This document shows positions 8,224-18,300 of a DNA stretch of 64,000 nt, piece after piece. Position 1 is the first letter of the stretch. Every line of letters begins with the position of its first letter. The notes beneath the pieces are model-generated. The model did not search any database. It saw nothing but the letters and a program-made list of their open reading frames with translations, and had not been told where the DNA came from. Made by a program: the position numbers and the translations under genes. Source of the stretch: Secundilactobacillus odoratitofui DSM 19909 = JCM 15043 (lineage in GTDB: Bacteria; Bacillota; Bacilli; Lactobacillales; Lactobacillaceae); NCBI RefSeq assembly GCF_001434895.1, contig NZ_AZEE01000004.1:29927-93926 (forward strand), written 5' to 3'.

Positions 8224-9984
8224 ATGACAAAAATGATGGCAGGACAAGCATTAGTTAAAGTTTTGGAAGAGTGGGACGTTGACCACATCTACGGTATTCC
8301 AGGCGGTTCAATTAACCACACTGTAGAAGGGTTGTATCTTGAACAGGACAAGATGAAGTACATTCAAGTCCGTCATGAAGAAGTTGGTGCGATTGCAGCT
8401 TCAGCTGACGCAAAGTTTACCGGTAAAATTGGGGTAGCCTTTGGTTCAGCCGGTCCTGGGGCCACTCACCTCTTTAACGGCTTATATGATGCCAAGATGG
8501 ATCATGTACCCGTGCTCGCAATCGTCGGTCAAGTTGGTCAACCCGTTATGAACACCAACTTCTTCCAGGAAATGGACGAAACCCCAATGTTCGCTGATGT
8601 AGCGGTTTATAACCGAACCGTCACAACTGCGGAACAGATTCCATACGTCATTAACGAAGCGATTCGTGAAGCTTATCGTCAAAGTGGCGTTGCGGTGGTT
8701 GTTCTGCCCGAAGATCTGACAACTCAAGAAATTGATTACGTGCCTGCTAAGACACCAAAAGTAGTTGCGGATAACTTCAAACAAACGGTTGATCCTAAAG
8801 CCATTAAAGACAGCCTCGAAATGATTAAAGCAGCTAAACATCCATTGATTTACGCTGGTCGTGGATTGTTGGGTGCACGTCAAGAGCTGACTAAGTTCTC
8901 AGAACAATTCAACATCCCAGTTATGAATACGGTACCGGCAACCGGCGTGATTTCAACTGATCATCCAAACTTCATCGGGACGTTTGGCCGATTAGGCACC
9001 AAATCGGGGTTTGAGGCGCTTCAGCATGCTGATTTAATCATCTTCTTAGCCTCAGAATTTCCATTTGCAAACTTCTGGCCAAAGGACTTGAAGATTATTC
9101 AAGTTAACACCAATCCGTTTGATATCGGTAAAACAGTTGATGTTGATTACGCAGTGATTGCTGATGCCAAAGCTTACTTGACGGATATGATTGCAACCGG
9201 TGAAAGTCGGCCTGCTGATACTTGGCTAAAGACTAATCAAACTAACAAGGCAAACTGGGACAAGTGGCTTGACGAACAGGCGAATGATACCAAGGATGGT
9301 CTAAATGCGGAAGCAGTGACCAAGAAGATTGCTGAGTTGGCTGGTCCTAATGATACCTACGCCGTTGATACTGGGAACGTTTCTGAATGGGGTGTTCGTG
9401 GCTTACCAATGAATCAGAATCAACGATTTGCTATTTCTGGCTTATTTGCCACGATGGGCTTTGGCCTTCCTGGTGGTCTGGCTGGTGCGCTTAGTGTGCC
9501 AGATGCGCAAGCTTGGTCACTCTCTGGTGATGGTGGCTTTGCCATGGTTGCACCGGATATCATTACGGAAGCCCGTTACGAACTACCAGTCATCAACGTG
9601 GTCTTCTCAAACAGTCGGTTTGGGTTTATCTACTACGAACAAGCTGAAACTAAGCAGCACTTCTATGGTGTTGATTTGACGGATGCTGACTGGGCGAAGG
9701 TTGCTGAAGGTTTGGGTGGTATCGGCTTTACGGTTCGCAATCAAGCAGATCTTGACGACGTGTTCGCCAAGGTCAAAGAGTTGCAGGCTAACGGCAACAA
9801 GAAGCCAATCGTGATCAACGCGTACATTAAGCCAGACGATCCAATTGCAACGGCCTTCATGCCATTAGATGAAAAATTGTATGGTGCTGATACGGTTAAA
9901 GCCTACGCCGAAAAGTATCATATCGATCCAAAGACACAGCCATCACTTGGTGAACTTTTACGGGCACAGGGTGATGAGCAGTAA
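8224..9984 (+). CDS. pox: Pyruvate oxidase (ThDP- and FAD-dependent)
   Basis: 586 residues from the ATG at 8224, chosen because GAGGAG lies ten bases upstream; the frame is open further up to 8161. Three domains of the POX/acetolactate synthase fold can be read. The N-terminal Pyr domain has YGIPGGSIN and the catalytic glutamate in QVRHEEVGA. The central FAD domain follows. The C-terminal ThDP domain has GDGGFAMVAPDI...N. The text is closest to lactobacillus pyruvate oxidase: FGSAGPGATHLFNGLYDA, then QEMDETPMFADVAVYN. It converts pyruvate, phosphate and O2 to acetyl phosphate, CO2 and H2O2. It is followed by a terminator and preceded by the broken acetoin reductase. Confidence 0.9.
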   Translation: MTKMMAGQALVKVLEEWDVDHIYGIPGGSINHTVEGLYLEQDKMKYIQVRHEEVGAIAASADAKFTGKIGVAFGSAGPGATHLFNGLYDAKMDHVPVLAIVGQVGQPVMNTNFFQEMDETPMFADVAVYNRTVTTAEQIPYVINEAIREAYRQSGVAVVVLPEDLTTQEIDYVPAKTPKVVADNFKQTVDPKAIKDSLEMIKAAKHPLIYAGRGLLGARQELTKFSEQFNIPVMNTVPATGVISTDHPNFIGTFGRLGTKSGFEALQHADLIIFLASEFPFANFWPKDLKIIQVNTNPFDIGKTVDVDYAVIADAKAYLTDMIATGESRPADTWLKTNQTNKANWDKWLDEQANDTKDGLNAEAVTKKIAELAGPNDTYAVDTGNVSEWGVRGLPMNQNQRFAISGLFATMGFGLPGGLAGALSVPDAQAWSLSGDGGFAMVAPDIITEARYELPVINVVFSNSRFGFIYYEQAETKQHFYGVDLTDADWAKVAEGLGGIGFTVRNQADLDDVFAKVKELQANGNKKPIVINAYIKPDDPIATAFMPLDEKLYGADTVKAYAEKYHIDPKTQPSLGELLRAQGDEQ

Positions 9985-10023
9985 TTAAATTTGATTTTTA
10001 ATCGCGGCATTTAAAAATATCTG

Positions 10024-10067
10024 AACGCGCTAACTGACCAGATTTGGGTGAGTTGGCGCGTTTTTTT
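10024..10067 (+). terminator. Terminator after pyruvate oxidase
   Basis: ACGCGCTAACT pairs with AGTTGGCGCGT (one wobble) and ends in T7. Confidence 0.88.
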
Positions 10068-10256
10068 GATGATTGGAATAATACGGATGAAATTCAAACG
10101 TCACAGTTACGCGCAACAAGAGACCACATTTACCAGTATTAGATATATTTCTTATCTGCATATCAAAGTTTTCTGTTACAAATGGTGAAATTGGGTTAAA
10201 AAAAGGTGCGAATCTGGTATGATACGAGTAAAGACTTAACCGGAGGAGGATCTGAG

Positions 10257-10451
10257 ATGGCAAAGTGGTTTAGTGGGGAACAACACCATTACATTGCGGG
10301 AAGCAACCTGCATGATCATGAACTGGACTATGGGGAGTTCTTTACGAATTATATTAAATCGAAGCAGAAGAATATGGACCGTCAAAGACGCCAAGTTCAG
10401 CAGGTGTCTGATCACATTAAAAAAGAACAGCAACGTAACCTTGAACAATAA
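10257..10451 (+). CDS. Hypothetical 64-residue protein
   Basis: The start at 10257 is fixed by GGAGGAGG ten bases upstream. The product is polar, with an N-terminal MAKWFSGEQHHYIAGSNLHD stretch and a Lys/Arg/Gln-rich helical C-terminus. It has no signal peptide or membrane segment. I do not recognise the family. A perfect terminator hairpin follows directly. Confidence 0.65.
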   Translation: MAKWFSGEQHHYIAGSNLHDHELDYGEFFTNYIKSKQKNMDRQRRQVQQVSDHIKKEQQRNLEQ

Positions 10452-10455
10452 GCAC

Positions 10456-10511
10456 AAAAAATCGCCCGCATGTCTGATTGAAATTAACAATCAGACATGC
10501 GGGCGATTTTT
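10456..10511. terminator. Strong bidirectional terminator
   Basis: A perfect stem of about 24 bp (AAAAATCGCCCGCATGTC... and complement) with a short AT-rich loop separates the small gene from the convergent GGDEF gene. Confidence 0.92.
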
Positions 10512-10527
10512 AGTTTAATCAGACGCA

Positions 10528-11676
10528 TTATTCATTATCGGCCTGTGCACGGACACAATTGCGGCCGTTTTGTTTGGCGGCGTAGAGGTTTCGGTCAGCC
10601 TTTTTATAAACGTCGTTAGCACTGTAATCACCAGCGCTAACGTGGGCTTGACCAATGGAGCAGGTGATGGTGAGGTTCGGATCAGCCTTTGGAAACCGTA
10701 CCAGTTTTAAAAGCGTTAAGAAGCGTTCGCCAATTTGCATTGCTTGGGCGTGATTAAGCGGCGTTTGCGCAATAATCGCAAACTCTTCACCGCCCAAACG
10801 GTAAGCCGTTGCGGGAAAAGGTAAGGTATCGGCGAAAGCGTCCAGTTCTAAGGCCAGTTGTTTTAACACGATGTTACCGCTTGGATGACCATAGGTGTCG
10901 TTGATCTGTTTAAAGTGATCAAGGTCACCTTCGAACACGGAGTATGGAACGCCATTTTGTTGAAATTCGGCAAAGCGTTTGTCTAATTCTTTATTGAAGG
11001 TCCCAAAATTATGAACGCCGGTAAGTTCGTCAATACTGGCTAATTCATGAATTTCATCCGTTCGCTGTCTGGTTAAACGCATCAATTGATCAAATTCTAG
11101 GCAGAGAACGGCCATGATACTTAACGCAATCAGTTGACGGAACCAAAACCAGTTGTCAGTGGTTAGGTGCATTTGGGCGACCATCGTCAGGATAGCGGCT
11201 GCAAAGATTGCAAAGACAGTATACTTTAACAGGCGATTGTGGATTAACCGAGTAGCGTTTGCCTGCGTGATATAAAGTGTTACACAGGCAATCAGAGTGG
11301 CAATCCCACCAAGGATGGTCAGTGGCGCGCCAAACGTCAAATAGTAAACAACGATTAACCCCGCATCCACAATTGCCTGCCAGCGTAGGCCAAGTTGTAG
11401 ATTAAGCAAGTAGATGGTTAAGATCATCATGTTGAGGTAAGTCCAGTGGTAGCCGGTCTGAAGGTGAGTGTAGTAGGCATGATTGAGCATCTGAGCAAAT
11501 AAGAAGGCCATAAAGCCAAAACCAGTTATGAGCGTGAGCAGTCGGCGATGCGCGAACACAAATGGTGTCGCTGTGCTGGCATTGAGCCAATAGAAAAATG
11601 AAGTTGCGCCAACCATGACGATAAAATTAGTGATGAGTGATAAGGTAAATGAGGTAAAAATTTCGGTGAAGGGCAT
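10528..11676 (-). CDS. Membrane-bound diguanylate cyclase (GGDEF)
   Basis: 382 residues using the second of two adjacent ATGs (11676), which sits six bases from GGAGG; the first is only three bases away. The N-terminal half holds about six membrane segments (roughly 12-200). The C-terminal GGDEF domain has DELTGVHN (217-224), GDLDHFKQINDTYGH (251-265) and the active-site GGEEF (296-300). The metal-binding and catalytic residues look intact, so it should make c-di-GMP. No RxxD inhibitory site is seen just before GGEEF. No EAL or PilZ protein is in the window. A palindrome lies 31 bp upstream. Confidence 0.9.
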   Translation of the reverse strand: MPFTEIFTSFTLSLITNFIVMVGATSFFYWLNASTATPFVFAHRRLLTLITGFGFMAFLFAQMLNHAYYTHLQTGYHWTYLNMMILTIYLLNLQLGLRWQAIVDAGLIVVYYLTFGAPLTILGGIATLIACVTLYITQANATRLIHNRLLKYTVFAIFAAAILTMVAQMHLTTDNWFWFRQLIALSIMAVLCLEFDQLMRLTRQRTDEIHELASIDELTGVHNFGTFNKELDKRFAEFQQNGVPYSVFEGDLDHFKQINDTYGHPSGNIVLKQLALELDAFADTLPFPATAYRLGGEEFAIIAQTPLNHAQAMQIGERFLTLLKLVRFPKADPNLTITCSIGQAHVSAGDYSANDVYKKADRNLYAAKQNGRNCVRAQADNE

Positions 11677-11709
11677 CATTTTCCTCCATTAAAAAGTATA
11701 TGTACACAG

Positions 11710-11740
11710 TCAAATGATGACCGGGATGATTATCATTTGA
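11710..11740. promoter_or_regulatory. Inverted repeat upstream of the GGDEF gene
   Basis: TCAAATGAT and ATCATTTGA are perfect 9-bp arms around 13 bases. They lie 34 bp before the GGDEF start codon. They could be an operator or a leader hairpin. Confidence 0.4.
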
Positions 11741-11753
11741 CCTAGCTTTGTTA

Positions 11754-11799
11754 AAATCGGTAACAGCAACCTTACAAGTTAGGCTGCCGTTACCGATTT
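11754..11799. terminator. Terminator of lepB
   Basis: AAATCGGTAAC pairs with GTTACCGATTT, extended by GCA/TGC. It follows the lepB stop on the minus strand. Confidence 0.8.
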
Positions 11800-11810
11800 A
11801 AAGTTGCTGA

Positions 11811-12392
11811 TTAGTAACCCAAGCTATTGACGTTAGCGCGCTGAGTTTTCGTACCAGTCCACATTGGCACCTTAACGACCCCAGCAATTTTACTCTTCTT
11901 TACAAAGCCCCAGTAGCGACTGTCGTTTGAGACGCTACGGTGGTCACCTAAGACGAAGTACTCACCCTTAGGTACGACGGTGACGTGATTTCCCCAGCCA
12001 TACTGCTTAGCCAGTGTCTGAAGCGTCCAGTTGTGTGACCCCGTCCCAGCAGTAGCCTCACTATTACTGATGAAGCTTTGGTTAACGACTTTATCGTTAA
12101 CGTAGAGCTTGTTGTTGATGAAGGATACGGTATCACCTGGCAGACCAATGACTCGCTTAACGTAGTCAGTGCCGGCTGGTGCTTCGGGGTCTTCACCATG
12201 AGCGTCAAACACGATGACACTTAGGTGTTTGACTTTTGCTTGCTTAAACATCCAAATCCGTTCATTATTAGTAAGGTTGGGTTCCATTGAAGGGCCGTCC
12301 ACCCGAACAGGCGAGAGGACGAAACTCTTGAGCAGGAACGCCAAAATCAAACCAATGACGACGGGGAGTATGATTTCTTTAACGAATTTCAT
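11811..12392 (-). CDS. lepB: Signal peptidase I
   Basis: 193 residues, typical of the single-membrane-span Firmicute SipS type. The N-terminal anchor is at about 8-27. The catalytic serine is S35 in GPSMEPN. The general base lysine is K79 in DYVKRVIGLPGD. The late box GDHRSVSNDSRYWG is present. It removes signal peptides of secreted proteins on the outer face of the membrane; clients in this window include the LPxTG protein and the D,D-carboxypeptidase. A 19-nt palindrome lies just upstream of the ribosome site. Confidence 0.95.
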   Translation of the reverse strand: MKFVKEIILPVVIGLILAFLLKSFVLSPVRVDGPSMEPNLTNNERIWMFKQAKVKHLSVIVFDAHGEDPEAPAGTDYVKRVIGLPGDTVSFINNKLYVNDKVVNQSFISNSEATAGTGSHNWTLQTLAKQYGWGNHVTVVPKGEYFVLGDHRSVSNDSRYWGFVKKSKIAGVVKVPMWTGTKTQRANVNSLGY

Positions 12393-12408
12393 ATTGATAT
12401 TTCCCTTC

Positions 12409-12427
12409 CCTCAACGTCACGTTGAGG
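12409..12427. promoter_or_regulatory. Perfect 19-nt palindrome in the lepB leader
   Basis: CCTCAACGT-C-ACGTTGAGG lies 17 bases upstream of the lepB start codon. On the minus strand it would form a hairpin next to the ribosome site. On the plus strand it is followed by T5. It may be an operator or a translational control element. Confidence 0.45.
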
Positions 12428-12595
12428 TTTTTAATCTAATTAAAATACACCTTATCATACTCTCTTTAATCCACCGGTAGCAACAATTCACACGGATTTA
12501 GTGTAATTGTTATCGGCGTGTTAAATAACTTTCGGTAGTTTTTCAGAAAATTCCCGTATGATGAAAGCAAACTTAGCTTAGAAAGGACGACAATA

Positions 12596-13762
12596 ATGTC
12601 TGAAACACATCATCGCCTCCGCTTCATTCTAATTTTGGGTACTTTAAGTGCTACTGGGCCATTATCTATTGACCTTTATTTACCAGCGTTACCGCAAATG
12701 ATGCGGCAATTTCAAACCAACGCTTCCGCAATTCAACTGAGCTTAACGGCCTGCTTATTGGGTTTAGCGTTTGGTCAGTTGATTGCAGGGCCGTTGAGTG
12801 ATCACTACGGTCGTAAGAAACCGTTGATGATCGGTTTTTTGGCTTTCGGCATTGCCTCATTTTTGATTGCGCTGACGCATTCAATCGTCATGTTGATCAT
12901 ACTACGCTTTATTCAGGGTTTGGCGGGTGCCAGCGGTCAGGTACTGTCACGAGCGGTCGCGCGGGATTTATTTAGCGGCCACGCACTGACGAACTTTTAT
13001 GCCGTTTTAAACGCCGTTAACGGCTTATTTCCCATCTTAGCACCGATTATTGGTGGTTACATGATCAAGTTTGTCCCTTGGCAAGGGGTCTTCGTGTTAC
13101 TAGGTATTATCGGTGTGCTTCTAGTGGGCTTGATTATCGTCGGTATTCCAGAAACGCTCGCAACCAAGGATCGATTAACGGGGCCCATTTTTAGTACGTT
13201 TAAGTCGTTTGGTGACCTCATGAAAGTGCCGGGCTTTACGCGCAATATCGCCATTACAGGTGTCGTTTACGGATCATTGTTTAGCTATATCTCGGCTTCA
13301 ACGTTTATCTATCAGCAATTGTTCCATTTGTCAGCCCAATCATTCAGCCTCATCTATGCACTTAACGGATTAGGCATCGTGATTGGCAGCGGGTTACCGA
13401 GTCGCTTAAATAATGTACCAGAAAAAAAGCAATTACGAGTGGGCTTAATGCTCGTCATTATTGATAGTTTAGCGTTGTTGGCAGGTTCACTGACACACTT
13501 CTCATTGCTTGTCGTTGCAACCCTATTATGGTTGTTGGTGCTTTGCATCGGCATGTTGTTAACGTTGACGACGTCAATCATTATGAATCAAACGGCCAAA
13601 AACGCTGGTAGTGCCTCTGCCTTAGTTGGGCTATCACAAAATGCATTTGGCGGCATATCGTCACCACTCGTTGGGCTGTTTGGTACTGCAAGTTATGCGC
13701 CAATGGCTGGCTTAGTTTTAATTTATGGGTTATCTGCGCTAGGGCTTTCTCGTACCAAGTAG
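12596..13762 (+). CDS. MFS drug exporter, Bcr/CflA family
   Basis: 388 residues with twelve predicted membrane segments. The start LGTLSATGPLSIDLYLPALPQMM is the hallmark of Bcr/CflA (DHA1) exporters. MFS motif A reads GPLSDHYGRKK (65-75), and the RFIQGLAGASGQVLSRAVARDLF block in TM4 is also typical. Relatives are proton-driven exporters of bicyclomycin, chloramphenicol or sulfonamides; the substrate here cannot be told. The ATG has a GAAAGGA site. Confidence 0.9.
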   Translation: MSETHHRLRFILILGTLSATGPLSIDLYLPALPQMMRQFQTNASAIQLSLTACLLGLAFGQLIAGPLSDHYGRKKPLMIGFLAFGIASFLIALTHSIVMLIILRFIQGLAGASGQVLSRAVARDLFSGHALTNFYAVLNAVNGLFPILAPIIGGYMIKFVPWQGVFVLLGIIGVLLVGLIIVGIPETLATKDRLTGPIFSTFKSFGDLMKVPGFTRNIAITGVVYGSLFSYISASTFIYQQLFHLSAQSFSLIYALNGLGIVIGSGLPSRLNNVPEKKQLRVGLMLVIIDSLALLAGSLTHFSLLVVATLLWLLVLCIGMLLTLTTSIIMNQTAKNAGSASALVGLSQNAFGGISSPLVGLFGTASYAPMAGLVLIYGLSALGLSRTK

Positions 13763-13831
13763 TAGGTAATCCTTGCGAAAGCCGAGTTGGTAGCATAAGC
13801 TTTAGCTATGCAAATCAACAGGAGGTAGCAT

Positions 13832-15157
13832 ATGACAAATAAACCTTTAAAACTGACACGAACGGATTTTGAAACCTATCATGAAGCGTTAGCCAAGCGG
13901 CCTGAAGCCGACGTCATCAGTCGGGCCGTCATGACAAATGGTGTTGATGCAGCGGCAACTGATCCGGCCGCTAAGGTGCGATTACACCGCGAGTTTTCGG
14001 TCGAATTACCCACTGATCAGGTCACAAACCAAAAGCAAAGTGGTCGTTGTTGGGAATTTTCTCTGCTGAACACACTACGGCACCAGTTTGAGCAGACCCA
14101 CCACGTTAAAAATTTTGAACTGTCTCAAAATTACCTGTTCTTCTGGGATAAGGTTGAGCGCGCCAACATGTTTTATCAGCACATTATCGAAACAGCGGAT
14201 AAGGGTCCCAATGACCGAGAAGTCGCCTTTTATTTGAAAATGGCTGGCGGAGATGGTGGTCAGTGGCCAATGGCAGCCGCATTAGTTCAAAAGTACGGTG
14301 TGATGCCAGCATACGCCATGCCTGAAACTTATAACAACGACCATACCAGTGCGTTTGCGTCGACCTTGGCACGTAAAATGCGTCACGATGCCGTAATTTT
14401 GCGGGATTTAGTGGCTCAGGGTGCGGATGAAGAGACGTTAACGGCCAAGCAGCGTGAAATGGTCGGGGAAGTTTATCGGATGGCGGCATATTCATTCGGT
14501 GAGCCACCGGCAACGTTTGACTTGGAATACCGTGATAATGATAAGAAGTTGCACTATCAAGCGGATGTTACACCACAGGATTTCTTTAAGGATGCCTTTT
14601 CAGTTGATTTAGATGATTACGTGGTGGTGACGAACTCACCAGATAAGCCTCTGAATGAGCTTTATCGCCTGGCAAGCCAAGAAAACATCGTGGGTGGCAA
14701 GCAGATTCAGTTTTTAAACGTCGAGATGCCGGTTCTGAAACAAACGGCGATTGCGCAACTACAAGATGGCGAGACGGTCTGGTTTGGTAACGACGTGTTG
14801 CAGCAGATGAGTCGCGAACAGGGCTTTTTAGATGCTAAGTTATACCGGCGAGCAGCGTTATTTGGTATCGACTTAGAGATGAGCAAGGCGCAACGGTTTG
14901 CCTACCACGAAGCTGAAGTGACGCATGCGATGACGTTAACGGGCGTTAACCTGGTGAACGGGCAACCAAATCGCTGGAAGGTTGAAAATTCCTGGGGTGA
15001 AAAGAACGGTGAAAAAGGGTACTTCGTGATGAGTGACGACTGGATGGACCAGTTTGTATACGAAGTAGTCGTTCACAAAAAGTACCTCACGGATGATCAG
15101 CGCGCTATTTTGGCCCATCAGCCAGTTGAATTGGCACCTTGGGATCCGTTGATGTAG
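13832..15157 (+). CDS. pepC: C1-family aminopeptidase (PepC / bleomycin hydrolase type)
   Basis: 441 residues. The papain-type catalytic residues are in place: Cys73 in NQKQSGRCWEF, His365 in VTHAMTLTGV and Asn386 in VENSWGEKNGEKGYF. PepC enzymes are cytoplasmic hexamers that trim N-terminal amino acids from casein-derived and other peptides. Lactobacilli also have PepG/PepE paralogues of the same family, so the exact paralogue is less certain. AGGAGG lies eight bases before the ATG. The gene is convergent with the giant surface protein, with a shared terminator. Confidence 0.92.
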   Translation: MTNKPLKLTRTDFETYHEALAKRPEADVISRAVMTNGVDAAATDPAAKVRLHREFSVELPTDQVTNQKQSGRCWEFSLLNTLRHQFEQTHHVKNFELSQNYLFFWDKVERANMFYQHIIETADKGPNDREVAFYLKMAGGDGGQWPMAAALVQKYGVMPAYAMPETYNNDHTSAFASTLARKMRHDAVILRDLVAQGADEETLTAKQREMVGEVYRMAAYSFGEPPATFDLEYRDNDKKLHYQADVTPQDFFKDAFSVDLDDYVVVTNSPDKPLNELYRLASQENIVGGKQIQFLNVEMPVLKQTAIAQLQDGETVWFGNDVLQQMSREQGFLDAKLYRRAALFGIDLEMSKAQRFAYHEAEVTHAMTLTGVNLVNGQPNRWKVENSWGEKNGEKGYFVMSDDWMDQFVYEVVVHKKYLTDDQRAILAHQPVELAPWDPLM

Positions 15158-15214
15158 ATGGCCCGAAGTAGCGAGAGATTACGATTTTAGAAGCATACCA
15201 GCACCAAGCAATCT

Positions 15215-15254
15215 AAAAAGAAGGTCAATTCACGAATGAATTGACCTTCTTTTT
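15215..15254. terminator. Bidirectional terminator between pepC and the surface protein gene
   Basis: An 18-bp stem starting AAAAAGAAGGTCAATTCA has a 4-nt loop and T5 on each strand. Confidence 0.92.
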
Positions 15255-15310
15255 GTAGATTCAGATATAAAATTACGTACTAATCAAAATGTAATTCAAT
15301 ACCCTTTTGA

Positions 15311-18300
15311 CTATTCGTCACCTTTACGACGACGTTTTGCCAAACCTAGAATACCTAAAGCGCTTAGGAGACTCAAGCCCATAACGGCCATTGAGTTCTC
15401 ATTAGCATCATTAGTTTGTGGCAATTTAGCCTTCGAGGTATTGGCATCAGTATGGTATTTGGCCATCCGAGTTGTTGCAGCGACGGCTTTAGCCTCTGAT
15501 GAGGTGGTGGTGGTTTGTGCATTTACACGAGTGCCATCCGTTTCAGTACTGGTTGTTTCTGGTGCAACTGTTGTACCAGGTTCAGTCGTAGTTGTCTCAC
15601 CAGGTTTAGGGGTAGTCGTTGTGGTGCCCGTTGACCCCGTGGTGTTATCGCCAGAAGTTGACGTCGACGTGCCACCGGTGGTTGAATCACCACTGGTTTC
15701 ACCAGTAGTACCGCCCGTGGTATTGTCACCGGTAGTAGTACCACTGTTACCGTTATTACCACCGCCATTATCAGTTGATACAACTGTGTACTCGATGGTA
15801 GCAGTACTATTAGCTAATTGATCAGCACTTGTTGGTGCTGGGTTAGCGGCTGCAATACCGGTGCTAGTTGTGGTGTAGCCAGTGATAGTTGGTGCGGTAA
15901 CTGCAGCATAACCATCTTGAGGAGTTGCAACCGTTTCACCAGTAACATCATCCGTAGAAACGTTCCAAGTAATCGTCTGGACAGTTGCCGGTTTCAAACT
16001 AGTTTGAGTGCCAGCAACTAGATAATTAATGGTCCGGGTAGTTGTTGCAGTGCTGTGTGTAATGTTGTGGGTCAAGTGGACCGTGATGGCTGAACCTGCT
16101 TCCGTAAACGTGTAGGCCACAGAACTTGCTTGATCAGCTGCCAACGTGTAACCCGTTGGTACTTTAACCGTGTAGGTCCCAGTTTCACCAATCGTACCAG
16201 TCAAGGTTTCAGCAGCACTGGCAATGGTCTTACCAGTAACATCATCGACGTAGCTAACTGGAATGCTCAATGCGTCGGCCGTGTAGTAGATAGCGGCACT
16301 GGTATCACTTGGTGCAGTTGTTGAAGCATCTGGGTTAACTGCAGCAACACTGGTAGTCGTTGGGGTGTAACCCGTAATAGAGGCAGCTTTGGTTGCGTTA
16401 TAACCACCTTGTGGGGTGTAGATACTGTCACCAGTAACTGCATCGGTTGAAACGTTCCAAGTAAGTGATTGGGTCGTTGCTGGCGCTAAGGCAGTGGTCG
16501 TCCCTTTGAGGTAGTAGTTAACCGTTTGAGTCGTCGTAACCGTACTATGGTTAACAGCATGGGCAAGTTGAACGTTGATGACGTTCTTAGCAGCATCGGC
16601 GCTAAAGGTGTACGCAATGTCAGCAGCTTGGCCTTTAGCAAGAACGTAGCCTGCTGGCACGATGACGGTGATGCTACCTGATTCACCAGTCGCACCGTGA
16701 AGGGTAACTGAGGCGTTATTAACTTTTTCACTGTTAGTTGCATCGACATAGTTGATTGTGATGCTTTGCGGATCGGCAGTGTAGTAAATCGTCGCACTTG
16801 TGTCAGTTGGTGCGCTCGTTGATGCATCAGGTGTAACTGCTGCAACACTTGCGGTAGTTGGCGTGTAGCCAGCTACTGTAGCTGCAGTTGTCGCTGCATA
16901 GGCACCCTGTGGCGTGTAGACAGTCTGGTTAGTCACTTTGTCAGTAGCCGCTTTCCATGAAATGGTCTGCGTCGTGGCAGGTGCTAAAGCAGTTGTAGTG
17001 CCAGTCAGTTGGTAATTGACCGTTTGAGTTGTATCCACGGTGCTGTAGCTAATCGCGTGTGTTAAGTGAACGGTAATCACGTTCTGAGCGGCGTCAGCGC
17101 TGAAGGTATAGTCGACGGTTGAAGGTTGACCCGTCGCCAGTTCGTAATTCGTTGGGACCTTGACCGTGTAAGTACCGGTTTGATCTGTTGTACCGGTCAG
17201 AGTCGTGTTAGAACTGGCAATCGAATCACCGGTGACATCATCCACGTAGTTGACCTTAATAGTCTGATCGTTAGCCGTATAGTTCACCGTTAACGATTGT
17301 GGTGTTGGTGCAGTGGTTGAAGTGGCAAATGAGAAGCTGGACTCGTCTGGATCAGCTGTGTAACCAGCTACAGGTGGAATCGTTGCTGCCTCGCTGGTCG
17401 AAGCTGGTGTGTACGTGGTGATGCCAGTGACGTCATCAGTACTTGTCGTCCAGTTCATGGTCTGAGTATTATCGGTTAATGCCTTATCAGCTGGTAAGCC
17501 AGTGTAAGTCACTGTGTAAGTTGAACTAGCTGTACCAGCAGTTAGTGCGTGTACCAAGTGAATGGTGATTGTATCATTGTCATTGGCAGTAAACGTGTGC
17601 GTACCAGTAGCACTTTGACCGTTTGCTAAAGCATAGTTCGTAGGAGCTTTAGCTTGCCAGTTAGCGATGCTGCCAGTAACGCCAGAAAGCGTTTGGGTAT
17701 CGCCGACTTGTGCACCACCATTATCATCGTCGACAAACTTCACATCAACTGTCTGGGCATCAGCAACATAGTTTACCGTGGCTGTTTGACTACCCGGATA
17801 CGTCGTTGATGACGGTAGATTGAAGGAAGTTGACTCTTCTGTAGGAGTGTAACCGGCTACGGTAGGAGTATTAACAACTGAGTAGTCAGGAACGGTTGCG
17901 TAAGTGGTGATCCCAGTTACTTCATCGGTCGAAGCCGTCCAAGTCACATCTTGTGAGACAGAGTAAACGGTATTGCCGTTGGCATCAACGGTTGAACTAG
18001 TCCAAGTGCCAGTTGATGATGGTGTCGGTGTTGGTGTCACGCCAGCAGGTAAGCCGGTATAGTTCACGGTGTTAGGAATTGTGTATTCTTCAGTTGAAAC
18101 GGCGTGATCTAGGTAAACCGTGTAGACCGGCGACGTACTATCAGTATCGCCGAAGGTCAGGTCATAGGTAGCTGGGGTGCCGGATTTCAAAGTGTAGCTA
18201 GTCGGTGCAGTAATAGCAACGGTTGTTGTATCACCAGGAGTGCCCTTCACCTTTTGAGTCAAGACGGTTGAGCCATCCGTGCTATCAACGTAAGCAATGG

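Noticed and set aside
8224..9984. Acetolactate synthase
   Set aside because: The neighbouring acetoin reductase suggested it, but the sequence blocks follow lactobacillus pyruvate oxidase.
15441..15821. Val/Pro-rich frame opposite the surface protein, and others like it up to 21852
   Set aside because: They are mirror frames of the Ser/Thr-rich repeats in the LPxTG gene.
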